Positions 51,531-59,952 of a stretch of 61,315 bases of DNA are shown here, in pieces. A program made the translations under genes and the position numbers. Source of the stretch: DATDCV01 sp036524155. Its GTDB lineage: Bacteria; Verrucomicrobiota; Verrucomicrobiia; Limisphaerales; UBA8199. The stretch is from positions 1-61,315 of the forward strand of contig DATDCV010000326.1 in assembly GCA_036524155.1 (NCBI GenBank), written 5' to 3'. Position 1 is the stretch's first letter, and the number at the start of each line of letters is the position of its first letter. A model generated the notes under the pieces. The model had not been told where the DNA came from, ran no database searches, and saw nothing but the letters and a program-made list of their open reading frames with translations.

Positions 51531-52370
51531 ATGTTTGAGATCCTTCAAAAAAGCCTATCCACCGGCGTCGTGACCGAAGGTTACCCGGCCGCCCCCGCCG
51601 AAGTGTCGAGTCGCGCGCGGGGCCGGCCGGAGTTTGACTTCGCCAACTGGAAGGATGCGCGCGCGGCGGTGGCGGCCTGCCCCACAGGTGCTCTTCAGTC
51701 GGCCGACAACAACGGCATCCGGCAGGTAGCATTCAACCTGGGTAAATGCACTTTCTGCGGCCTGTGTGCTGAAGCTGACAACGCGGTGCGGATAACACAC
51801 GCTTGCGAGTTGGCTGTCACGCGCAAAGAAGACCTGACTGCCACCGCTGAATACCAGATTGGCTCCGACGGCACGCACGCGAAGTTGATCACCTCCCGTA
51901 CCGGCTCGCCTTCAAGCCAATCGGTTGCAGACATCGGGGCGGAATTGAAAAAGAAGATATCCGCGGTGCTCGGTCGCTCGCTGCACATCCGCGAAGTGGA
52001 CGCCGGATCGTGCAACGGCTGTGAAATTGAGATCGTCGGTTTGAATAGCCCGGTCTACGACGTCGAGCGGTTTGGCATTCACTTCGTCGCCTCGCCGCGG
52101 CACGCGGACATGCTGCTGGTCACGGGCCCTGTGTCCCGCAACATGGAATTGGCGCTGCGCAAAACGTACGAAGCGACCCCCGAGCCGCGCCTGGTTGTGG
52201 CTGTCGGCGCTTGCGGCTGTGCCGGCGGTATCTTCGGCCAGAACTACGCCACCGTGGGCGGTGTCGATAAAGTCATCCCGGTGGACGTCTATATTCCCGG
52301 CTGTCCGCCGAATCCCTACGCATTGATGAACGGGATCCTGCTGGCTATAGGCAAGAGAACGAAAAGTTAA
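51531..52370 (+). CDS. Fused ferredoxin-small subunit (HyfH-HyfI/NuoB-like)
   Basis: A 279-aa fusion. The N-terminal ferredoxin-like part has Cys50 (AACPTGAL) and Cys73, Cys76 and Cys79 (CTFCGLCAEAD); the usual fourth Cys of this motif is Asp83. This leaves four Cys, enough for one [4Fe-4S] cluster instead of two. After a linker, the NuoB-like domain has GSCNGCEIEIVG (Cys161, Cys164), GACGCAGG (Cys228) and GCPPNP (Cys258), the four ligands of the N2/proximal cluster, all retained. It couples electron input from a soluble donor to the large subunit. E. coli encodes HyfH and HyfI separately. It lies 48 bp after the large subunit and is the last gene of the operon. Confidence 0.9.
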   Translation: MFEILQKSLSTGVVTEGYPAAPAEVSSRARGRPEFDFANWKDARAAVAACPTGALQSADNNGIRQVAFNLGKCTFCGLCAEADNAVRITHACELAVTRKEDLTATAEYQIGSDGTHAKLITSRTGSPSSQSVADIGAELKKKISAVLGRSLHIREVDAGSCNGCEIEIVGLNSPVYDVERFGIHFVASPRHADMLLVTGPVSRNMELALRKTYEATPEPRLVVAVGACGCAGGIFGQNYATVGGVDKVIPVDVYIPGCPPNPYALMNGILLAIGKRTKS

Positions 52371-52789
52371 TCCCTTCGTCCCACGGAAAGAGGTTGGGAG
52401 ACGAAGCGGCGTCTGCCCGCAGAATTGGCAAAAGAACAACCAACCGGCCACCTCTCTCCAGCCCAAAGGACAAACGGTGCTCAAACGCGTGCATCGGAAC
52501 CGCGACCCGACTGCCGTCGGAGTCTTCTCCCTCTCCTCCTCTGGAGAAGAAGGCTGGGGAGAGGAGGCCCTGCTGTTCGGTTCATGGAAAGGTCGCCCCG
52601 TTTCCATCGACAGCTAGGTTTACGGAAAGGAGGCACACGTACCCTCCACAGCTACGTCGAGTTCCCGGCTTTCTTCCATGGAGGTCACACTGACTGAGGC
52701 CGGCAACCCAGAAAAGCAGTGATCTGAGACAAGCCCGGATCGATTTTCCCTTGGTTGACGCTACGCTCCTGCACGATAGCATCGACGGT
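52371..52789. other. 419-bp intergenic region after the Hyf-like operon
   Basis: Starts with a weak hairpin (CTTCGTC at 52374-52380 paired with GACGAAG at 52400-52406) that may close the operon; it has no T-tract. The CCCTCTCC-type repeat occupies 52524-52567. No gene was seen. An in-frame TTG extension of the next gene (52751) crosses its end. Confidence 0.55.
52524..52567. repeat. CCCTCTCC/GGAGAGGG hairpin element, copy 2
   Basis: CTTCTCCCTCTCCTCCTC, then TGGAGAAGAAGG, then CTGGGGAGAGGAGG: the same layout as the element at 20336-20374, with an inverted arm and a following G/A-rich tail. Stem CTTCTCC / GGAGAAG. It lies in non-coding sequence between the Hyf-like operon and the oxidoreductase gene. 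Confidence 0.7.
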
Positions 52790-54202
52790 ATGACGACCTC
52801 ACATGGTTCCAGGGTACCCGACGCTTGTTCCCGGCGGCAGTTTTTGCGCCTGAGCTCCGGCGCCTGCGCCGCACTCACCCTTGTTCCGGCTCATGTCATC
52901 CGTGGCGAAGCGCAGCCGAGCCGCAAAATCACTTTGGCCGGGGTTGGCGTCGGCGGCGTGGGTCACGGCCAACTACAGGAATGCGCCAAAGCAGGCTTCC
53001 AAATCGTCGCTCTGTGCGATGTCGACGCCACTTACGCCAGGAAGTCTTTCGACCTTTGGCCCCAGGCCCGAAGGTACAAAGATTTCCGCGAGATGCTGGC
53101 GTCGGAAGGCGATAAAATCGACGGGGTGTATTGCGGCACGCCGGATCACACTCACGCGCTGATCACGGTAGCCGCGCTCCGCCGCAAAAAGCACGTTTGT
53201 TGCGTAAAACCGCTAACGCGCACGATCCGCGAATTGCGCGCCGTCGTCGAAGAAGCTCAACGCGCGGGCGTCGCCACGCAGGTCACCGCGTCTCCCAACA
53301 CGACCGAGCCCGGCTGCCGCACCACCGAAATCATAGACGCCGGCGTTCTCGGCCCGGTGCGTGAACTGCATGTCTGGTCGAATCGGCCGGTGTGGCCGCA
53401 GGGCATGACGCGTCCTCCGGGTGAGGACCCGATCCCGAAGGATCTCGATTGGAAGCTTTGGCTGGGCCCGGCTCCGATCCGGCCGTTCAAGAACGTGTGG
53501 CATGACGGCGACTATGCGCTGACACAAATGAACCTCAAAGACTGGGACCCGGGCGTCAAAGGGGTCTACCATCCGTTTAACTTCCGCGGTTGGTGGGATT
53601 TCGGGACCGGTGCTTTGGGCGACATGGGCTGCCATCATTTCAACACTCCATTTCGGGCGTTAAGGCTTGGCGCGCCTGCCCATGTGCAGGCCAGTGCCAC
53701 CAAAGTCTTGAGCGAGACGGCGCCTTTGGCCTCAATCGTCACGCTGGAATTTCCCGCTCGCGGCTCGTTCCCGTCGCTCCAGGCGACCTGGTACGATGGA
53801 GGGCTCAAACCGCCGCAACCGGTCGAATTGAGCGGGCAGCCCTGGCCATCCGAAGGCACCCTCTACATCGGCGAGCACGGCCTCCTGCTCAGCACTTGGG
53901 AAGGCATCAAAGTTGCCCCTGACGCCGCCGCCAAACGTTCCGAGGGCGTCGCCCGAACCTTGCCGAGACGCGAAGGCACTTGGAAGGAATGGTTTTTGGC
54001 TTGCCAGGGCGGCGAACCTGCAGGCTGTAACTTCAGTTGGGCGGGTCCGCTAACCGAAGCGGTCCTCCTGGGAAACGCGGCCATCCGCGCCGGCAAACGT
54101 CTCGAATGGGATTCCACGCGCCTGCAATTCACGAACGCCGGCGACGCAGACCGGCTTCTGGGCGAGCCATACCAAAACGGGTGGACGCTCGAAAGGATGT
54201 AG
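52790..54202 (+). CDS. Tat-exported Gfo/Idh/MocA-family oxidoreductase
   Basis: A 470-aa NAD(P)-dependent sugar or inositol oxidoreductase. The N-terminus has the twin-arginine signal SRRQFLRLSSG, so it is exported folded with its cofactor. The Rossmann fold starts at KITLAGVGVGGVGHGQ, and the catalytic-type motif CVKPLTRTIRELR corresponds to EKPL-T in the family (Lys retained, Glu replaced by Val). GALGDMGCHHFN is the substrate-side motif. The family has expanded in Verrucomicrobia/Planctomycetes, with substrates rarely known. The ATG at 52790 places the Arg pair at residues 15-16; a TTG at 52751 would add 13 residues. It is single in its orientation and upstream of the 925-aa protein gene. 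Confidence 0.86.
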   Translation: MTTSHGSRVPDACSRRQFLRLSSGACAALTLVPAHVIRGEAQPSRKITLAGVGVGGVGHGQLQECAKAGFQIVALCDVDATYARKSFDLWPQARRYKDFREMLASEGDKIDGVYCGTPDHTHALITVAALRRKKHVCCVKPLTRTIRELRAVVEEAQRAGVATQVTASPNTTEPGCRTTEIIDAGVLGPVRELHVWSNRPVWPQGMTRPPGEDPIPKDLDWKLWLGPAPIRPFKNVWHDGDYALTQMNLKDWDPGVKGVYHPFNFRGWWDFGTGALGDMGCHHFNTPFRALRLGAPAHVQASATKVLSETAPLASIVTLEFPARGSFPSLQATWYDGGLKPPQPVELSGQPWPSEGTLYIGEHGLLLSTWEGIKVAPDAAAKRSEGVARTLPRREGTWKEWFLACQGGEPAGCNFSWAGPLTEAVLLGNAAIRAGKRLEWDSTRLQFTNAGDADRLLGEPYQNGWTLERM

Positions 54203-54530
54203 GAGGCTTGGCCCCCGCCAACGTCCGTGGTGGATCGATTGTGAGTGGGCCGAGCATCCGGCGCGCGGACTTCAGTCCGCAGCAACCTTCATTGGCGGGC
54301 GGCATGCGCATTCCAGGCGCAATGGTCGGTCGGACATTGCTGCGGACTGAAGTCCGCGCGCCGGCCACGTCGCAGCGGCCGTCCTCCACAAATAGCTGAA
54401 GGAAGTGCCGACTTCCTTCCTGCGGGGTTGCAGGCTCCAGGTGCCTTGCTATAATCCGCGCCGAAGCCTGGAAACAACCGTGGGCGCGGTGTTTGGCTTG
54501 TTGGGTCGCGCGCTCAAGAACACAACCAAA
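54203..54530. other. 328-bp spacer with a perfect 28-bp inverted repeat
   Basis: Intergenic between the oxidoreductase and the 925-aa secreted protein gene. The repeat at 54258-54364 fills a third of it. No promoter was identified. Apparent reading frames through the spacer come from the repeat. Confidence 0.55.
54258..54364. repeat. Perfect 28-bp inverted repeat (CGCGCGGACTTCAGTCCGC type)
   Basis: The left arm at 54258-54285 and the right arm at 54337-54364 are exact reverse complements over 28 bp. Each arm contains the palindrome GCGGACTTCAGTCCGC. The 51-bp loop holds a shorter imperfect repeat. The build resembles the element at 14591-14714: large arms around a small palindrome of the same length class. 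Confidence 0.85.
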
Positions 54531-57182
54531 ATGACATTCATGAAACTCCACCAAACGTCCTTCACCACTCGAGGTTCTGGCTATCTGCTGCGCGCAAGCG
54601 CTGTGTCGGCCGCGCTGCTTTTGGCCATTGCGACCGGCAACACGCAAACTCAGGTCTTTTCGGAGGATTTCCAAACGGACCATTCGAGTGACAGCACCTG
54701 GATCATCAACACGGTTGGCGGCTACAACCCCGTCGACCTGTACTTTGACTACAGCACGGTGGGCATACCGCCAGCGCCGCACTCGACTGGTGGCACCACC
54801 CGTGGCCTTAAGCTGCAGGCCAACCTCGATTCGGCCGTCGGAGTGTTTCCTTCAGGGTGCAGCGTTTCACCCGCCGGCTTTAGTATCACCGAGAATTTTG
54901 AGATGCGCTGGGACTGGTGGCTCAATTTCAACGGTTCAGCGACAACGGGCTTGACCGGCGGGGGCAGCGGATCGACACAGATTGGCGGGGCCGGTTTCGG
55001 CACGGCGGCGACCGCCGCCAACGTTCCTACTCAGATCGACGCCATCTTTGTCGGGTGCAGCGGGGATGGAACCGGGACAACCGCTGACTACCGGGTGTAT
55101 TCACCCGCGTTCAGCGCCAGCCTGCAGGACGCCAGCGGGGTGTATGCCGCGGGAACAGTCGGGTCGCGCAACAACACCCACGCCTATTACCAATCCACTT
55201 TCCCGCCGGTGTCGGCCACGAATACCTGCCCCGATCAACTGGCAATGTTCCCAGCGCAGCAGTTCGGGCTTACTCAGGGCGGCTCCGCCGGCATGAAGTG
55301 GCACGATATTTCGCTGAGAAAGGTCGCCAACATCATCACCTATACAGTCGACGGCCTGCTCATTGCCACGATCGACGCGAGCACGAACGGCACCTTGGGC
55401 GGCGCCAACATCGTTTTCGGCCATTTCGACATCAACGCCACCGTCTCCACTGATCCGAATGCGCCTGCCCTGGCGTTCAGTCTCGTCGATAATGTCCGCA
55501 TCACCAATTTCGCGACCGTTGTCGCTGTGACCGCTGTTCAGTCGGAGGCCTCCGAGACGGGGCCGACACCCGGGATCTTCAGGCTCACACGTACTGCCCT
55601 GGGCGCCCCGCTGACGGTCAACTACACCATGGGCGGCACAGCCACCTCGGGGGACGATTACGTCGCTTTGCCGGGGTCCGTCACCTTCGGCGCAAATGCC
55701 GACTCCGTTGATATTACCCTCACCCCGGTGGACGATGCCATTGCCGAGCCGACCGAGACGGCTGTCCTGACGATCACCGACAGCCCGAACTTTCAGCATG
55801 GCGGACCCGCGACGGTCACCATCGCGGATAACGAGCCGCCACAACTCACCATCGCCAGTGTTAACAGCCAGCTCTTTGAACGAACGAACGACTACGCCGC
55901 TTTTCGCATCACCCGGCTGGGCCAGCTCAATGCCGTCCTGTTGAATATCAATCTTACGTTTGCGGGCACTGCCGCCAACGGAATCGATTTCTATGCCGAG
56001 GACCCCGGGACAATGGACTGGGGCCAGTTGACGAAGGACATCAAAGTCTATCCCATCGCGGATAACCTCTATGAAGGCCATGAGACGATCACGGTGAACC
56101 TTGCCCCTTCCACCGGCGGCGATTACACCGTCGGTTCGCCCAGCTCGGCCACCGTCACCCTGGTGGATGCCACCTCTCCGCCGGAGACAGAGCTGTTCCG
56201 TGACGATTTCAACACGGACACTTCGGCCAACTGGGATTTGTTTGCCACCGGCGGAGATTACTCCGCGACGTTCCTTTTTGATTACAGCGCGCTGGGCATT
56301 CCCCCCGCCCCTCACAGCACCGGCGATACGCTCGGACTCCGGCTGGCCGTCAATAAGAGCACTGGCGCCGCCACCGCGCTCAACCTGTACCCGCGAGGCA
56401 AGAGCTTCAGCGGCAATTACGCGTTGCGCTTCGACATGTTCCTGAATGCGGTCGTGCCGAGCACAGTTTCCACTGAGTATGCCCTGTTCGGCATCAATCA
56501 CTCCGGCGCCAGGACCAACTGGTTCCGCAACAGCCCCGGCGGAATTGCCGCCGACTGGACTTTTGACGGTTTGTTCTTCGGCCTGGAAGCTGATGGCGCC
56601 GGGCTGGGAGACTATGCGATCTACAGCTCGCCGACCGTTGCGAACAACCCCACCTTGCTCGTGCCGGCGCGGGTGGTTACCACGCTGACGGATGTGTTCA
56701 AGTCGCCCCCGAACTCAGTCGCCGGGGTCCCCAGCAACGACGCCTCGCGTGGGACCCCCATCTGGGCGGATGTCGAGGTGAGTCAGATCGGGAACGTCGT
56801 CACGCTCCGGGTTAATAACACTCCGATCCTCAGCTACAGCAATGCGACGACTTATGCTTCCGGCAATATCATGATCGGTTACGACGACGCTTATGACTCC
56901 GTCAGCCTCGACACCTCCTATATGGTGATCGACAACGTCCGTGTCGTCAGATTGCAGGGCCTCAACATCGTGTCGGTGCGGGATCTGGGCGCTGATGTTC
57001 AGTTGGACTTTGACTTTGATCTGACTGATTCGCCCGAGGGCTTCAAGGTCCTGGCCGCCGCGGTGGTCGCCGGTCCCTATGCCGACGCCGGGGGCACTGT
57101 CGCCCAGCTTTCGCCCGGACACTACCGCGCCGCCGTACCCAAAAACGGCAACGCGCAGTTCTATCGCATCGCGCGTAATTAA
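54531..57182 (+). CDS. Secreted Calx-beta/concanavalin-like protein, 883 aa
   Basis: Signal peptide about 1-39 (LRASAVSAALLLAIATG). Two related concanavalin-like modules are present: the first begins V-F-S-E-D-F-Q-T-D-H, the second L-F-R-D-D-F-N-T-D-T, and both share the phrase G-I-P-P-A-P-H-S-T-G. Between them sit two Calx-beta domains (first with GGTATSGDDYVALPGSVTF, second with F-A-G-T-A-A-N-G-I-D-F), so the order is ConA-Calx-Calx-ConA. The C-terminal 70 residues are the shared FYRI module. Probably surface-exposed; Calx-beta domains bind calcium. Met46 of the longer frame (54540) is a second candidate start. Confidence 0.83.
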   Translation: MTFMKLHQTSFTTRGSGYLLRASAVSAALLLAIATGNTQTQVFSEDFQTDHSSDSTWIINTVGGYNPVDLYFDYSTVGIPPAPHSTGGTTRGLKLQANLDSAVGVFPSGCSVSPAGFSITENFEMRWDWWLNFNGSATTGLTGGGSGSTQIGGAGFGTAATAANVPTQIDAIFVGCSGDGTGTTADYRVYSPAFSASLQDASGVYAAGTVGSRNNTHAYYQSTFPPVSATNTCPDQLAMFPAQQFGLTQGGSAGMKWHDISLRKVANIITYTVDGLLIATIDASTNGTLGGANIVFGHFDINATVSTDPNAPALAFSLVDNVRITNFATVVAVTAVQSEASETGPTPGIFRLTRTALGAPLTVNYTMGGTATSGDDYVALPGSVTFGANADSVDITLTPVDDAIAEPTETAVLTITDSPNFQHGGPATVTIADNEPPQLTIASVNSQLFERTNDYAAFRITRLGQLNAVLLNINLTFAGTAANGIDFYAEDPGTMDWGQLTKDIKVYPIADNLYEGHETITVNLAPSTGGDYTVGSPSSATVTLVDATSPPETELFRDDFNTDTSANWDLFATGGDYSATFLFDYSALGIPPAPHSTGDTLGLRLAVNKSTGAATALNLYPRGKSFSGNYALRFDMFLNAVVPSTVSTEYALFGINHSGARTNWFRNSPGGIAADWTFDGLFFGLEADGAGLGDYAIYSSPTVANNPTLLVPARVVTTLTDVFKSPPNSVAGVPSNDASRGTPIWADVEVSQIGNVVTLRVNNTPILSYSNATTYASGNIMIGYDDAYDSVSLDTSYMVIDNVRVVRLQGLNIVSVRDLGADVQLDFDFDLTDSPEGFKVLAAAVVAGPYADAGGTVAQLSPGHYRAAVPKNGNAQFYRIARN

Positions 57183-57208
57183 AGCCTGCCGTTCAACGAC
57201 CCTCGCCA

Positions 57209-58708
57209 CTACACCAGCCGCGGCCTGGCTTTGTGCCACTCCGTCGCCTGCTCGTAGGCGTGCGCGATTTTTAGGATCGTGGTTTCGCCAAACGGCTTGC
57301 CGAGTAATTGCAGTCCGATGGGCAGGGCAGGGGAAACGGTGAAGCCGCAGGGAACGCTGATCCCGCAAATGCCGGCCAGGTTGGCTGAGATCGTGAAAAT
57401 GTCCATCAGGTACATCTGCAGCGGGTCACCTGACTTTTCGCCCACCTTGAACGCGGCGGTCGGCGAGGTGGGAGTTATGATGGCATCCACAGTCTCGAAC
57501 GCTTTGAGAAAGTCGTTGCGGATCAGGGTTCGGACCTTTTGCGCCCGGAGATAATAGGCGTCGTAGTAGCCGCTGCTCAGCACATACGTGCCGAGAATGA
57601 TCCGGCGCTTCACTTCCGGCCCGAAACCGGTTCCGCGCGTTTTGCTGTACAACGAAATGGGATCGTTGGCTTCTTTGCGCAGTCCGTAGCGGATGCCATC
57701 AAAGCGCGCGAGGTTGGCGCTCGCCTCCGCGGTGGCAATGATGTAGTAGGCGGCAACGGCGTAATCGGTGTGGGGCAGCGAAATGCTGACGACCTCTGCT
57801 CCCAGTTTCCGCAGGTCGGTTACCGCGGCATCGATGGCCCGCTTCACCTCCGGATCAAGCCCGCCTACCATGTATTCTTTCGGCAAGCCGAGCTTGAGGC
57901 CCCGGATGTCGCCCGTTAGCGCGGCGCTATAATGCGGAACGGGTTCGGGCACGCTGGTCGAATCCATTGGATCCGCGCCGGCCAGCACCTCCAGCACCGT
58001 TGCGGTGTCGATCACTTCTTTGCCGAAGCACCCGATTTGGTCTAGCGACGACGCATAGGCCACCAGCCCGTAGCGCGACACCCGTCCGTAGGATGGTTTT
58101 AGCCCGACGCAGCCACACAGGGCAGCCGGTTGGCGAATCGAACCGCCCGTGTCCGAACCGAGCGCCGCGATGCACTCGTCCGCCACTACCGCTGCTGCCG
58201 AACCGCCCGACGACCCGCCCGGAATCCGCGACGTGTCCCATGGGTTGCGCGTGATCTGGAACGCAGAATTCTCCGTCGAACTGCCCATCGCAAACTCGTC
58301 CATGTTCACCCGCCCGAATACCACCGCGCCGGCCTGCTTCAGCTTTGTGATGACGGTCGCGTCGTAAGGCGAGATGAAGTTGCCCAGAATCTTCGAACCG
58401 CAGTTGAGCGGTTGCTCTTTGACGGCAATGACATCTTTGATCGCGATCGGCACACCGAGCAAAGGTCGCTCAGCGTGCGTCGCCCCGGCGGTAAGCGCTT
58501 GGTCGGCCGCGTCAGCCCGGGCCAGCGCATCCTCCGGGTTGTAACTGATAAAAGCGCGAATCGTCCCGTCCACTTGCTGGATCCGGTCCAGGCAGGCCTG
58601 CGTCACGGCGCGGGAGGTGACCTCGTGGCGGCCCAGCCTCCCGGCTGCGTCCGAAAGGGTCAGTGTGCTAAGTATGTTGTCGGCGGCGCTCAAAACAGGC
58701 GAAAACAT
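57209..58708 (-). CDS. gatA: Asp-tRNA(Asn)/Glu-tRNA(Gln) amidotransferase subunit A
   Basis: Amidase of the GatCAB complex, which makes glutamine-charged tRNA by transamidation. The catalytic triad is complete and spaced as in known GatA: Lys91 (GVPIAIKD), Ser166 (PGGSSGGS) and Ser190 (SDTGGSIRQPA). With the start at 58708 the length is 499 aa, close to family size; a Met at 58720 is 4 residues upstream and a Met at 58786 would add 26. gatB and gatC are not adjacent here. Read from the minus strand, divergent from the aminopeptidase lipoprotein gene. Confidence 0.93.
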   Translation of the reverse strand: MFSPVLSAADNILSTLTLSDAAGRLGRHEVTSRAVTQACLDRIQQVDGTIRAFISYNPEDALARADAADQALTAGATHAERPLLGVPIAIKDVIAVKEQPLNCGSKILGNFISPYDATVITKLKQAGAVVFGRVNMDEFAMGSSTENSAFQITRNPWDTSRIPGGSSGGSAAAVVADECIAALGSDTGGSIRQPAALCGCVGLKPSYGRVSRYGLVAYASSLDQIGCFGKEVIDTATVLEVLAGADPMDSTSVPEPVPHYSAALTGDIRGLKLGLPKEYMVGGLDPEVKRAIDAAVTDLRKLGAEVVSISLPHTDYAVAAYYIIATAEASANLARFDGIRYGLRKEANDPISLYSKTRGTGFGPEVKRRIILGTYVLSSGYYDAYYLRAQKVRTLIRNDFLKAFETVDAIITPTSPTAAFKVGEKSGDPLQMYLMDIFTISANLAGICGISVPCGFTVSPALPIGLQLLGKPFGETTILKIAHAYEQATEWHKARPRLV

Positions 58709-58767
58709 GGCCGAGACCATTTTGAAACGCAAACCAAAGTGGATCACGCCAGCATTGACGATAGAGT

Positions 58768-59949
58768 TTGCGCCCGGCAAATGCAAAACGCAGATTACTG
58801 GCCGTGTTAAAGACGCGGCACCCTGCGAAATGGCGGAGATGGGTTACTTGGCTCTCGCTGCTTGCGGTCGTCGTCATGGTTTCGGGGTGCCGAACCTTTT
58901 CCTTCTACGCTCAGGCCATCAAAGGCCAATATTACATCCTCGCGCACCGGCAGGAGGTCAGAAAGCTCCTAGCCGACCCGCGGACGCCTCAGCGGCTGAA
59001 ACACCGCTTGGAAGTCATGGAAAACCTCCGGAGCTTCGCGGCGGAAAAACTGCGCCTGCCTGTCGACGGCCATTACCTCAAATACGTCGACGTCCACCGG
59101 CCATTTGTGGTGTGGAACGTCGAAGCTGCGCCCGAGTTTTCAATGCAACCGGCGACCTGGTGGTATCCGCTGGTCGGCAGTCTCGAGTACCGAGGCTATT
59201 TTTCCTGGCCCGGCGCCACCAACTACGCCGCTTACTTCCGCCGCAAAGGATACGATGTTGCGGTCGCCGGCGTGCAGGCCTATTCCACCCTCGGCTGGTT
59301 TAAGGATCCGGTGCTCAACACCTTCCTGTTCGACCCGGACGGCGAGCTGGCGGAGACCTTGTTCCACGAACTGGCCCACCAGCAGGTCTTCGCCCACAGC
59401 GATACTGACTTCAACGAGGCGTTTGCGACCACTGTCGGCCAGGAAGGCGCCCGGCGCTGGCTTCAGTCCCGCGGCGATGCCACTGGCCTTCAGGATTATT
59501 TGGACCATCTGCGCCGCAACGATGATTTCGTTCACCTCGTCATGAAAACCCGCCTCCGGCTCGAAACTCTGTTCGGTGACGAGCGCACGGAGGACGGCAA
59601 AGTCAAGGCCGGCCGCGGCAAACGGAAAGATCCGGGCGACGGACTGCACCAGCAAAAACAGCGGATCTACGCCGAATTCCAGAAGCAGTTGGCCGCGCTG
59701 AAAGTGAGTTGGGGCGGCAGCACGGAGTTCGACGACTGGCTCGCGCGCCCCATCAACAACGCTCACCTGAATTCGGTCGCCGCGTATTATGACCTGGTGC
59801 CAGGGTTCGAACGGTTGCTCGCCGCCAACGGTGGCGACCTCAAAAAGTTCTATGGCGCCGCCGACCGGCTCTCCCACAAATCCAAAAAGGAACGGCGCGA
59901 GTTGCTGAAAGCGGACTTAACGAGCCGGCACAAGAACGATCCGGCTTGA
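58768..59949 (+). CDS. Putative aminopeptidase lipoprotein (HExxH)
   Basis: A 393-aa zinc peptidase-like protein of the family called putative aminopeptidase (Pfam Aminopep). A lipoprotein signal ends in VVVMVSGC (Cys about 41). The zinc motif is HELAH (200-204) with FNEAFATTVGQEGARRW as the downstream ligand region. Other family phrases are GYFSWPGATNYAAYF and YDLVPGFERLL. TTG at 58768 is used here; a GTG at 58804 would shorten the N-terminus by 12 residues and still keep the lipobox. The mature part probably sits in the periplasm. Divergent from gatA by about 60 bp. Confidence 0.85.
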   Translation: MRPANAKRRLLAVLKTRHPAKWRRWVTWLSLLAVVVMVSGCRTFSFYAQAIKGQYYILAHRQEVRKLLADPRTPQRLKHRLEVMENLRSFAAEKLRLPVDGHYLKYVDVHRPFVVWNVEAAPEFSMQPATWWYPLVGSLEYRGYFSWPGATNYAAYFRRKGYDVAVAGVQAYSTLGWFKDPVLNTFLFDPDGELAETLFHELAHQQVFAHSDTDFNEAFATTVGQEGARRWLQSRGDATGLQDYLDHLRRNDDFVHLVMKTRLRLETLFGDERTEDGKVKAGRGKRKDPGDGLHQQKQRIYAEFQKQLAALKVSWGGSTEFDDWLARPINNAHLNSVAAYYDLVPGFERLLAANGGDLKKFYGAADRLSHKSKKERRELLKADLTSRHKNDPA

Positions 59950-59952
59950 TGG

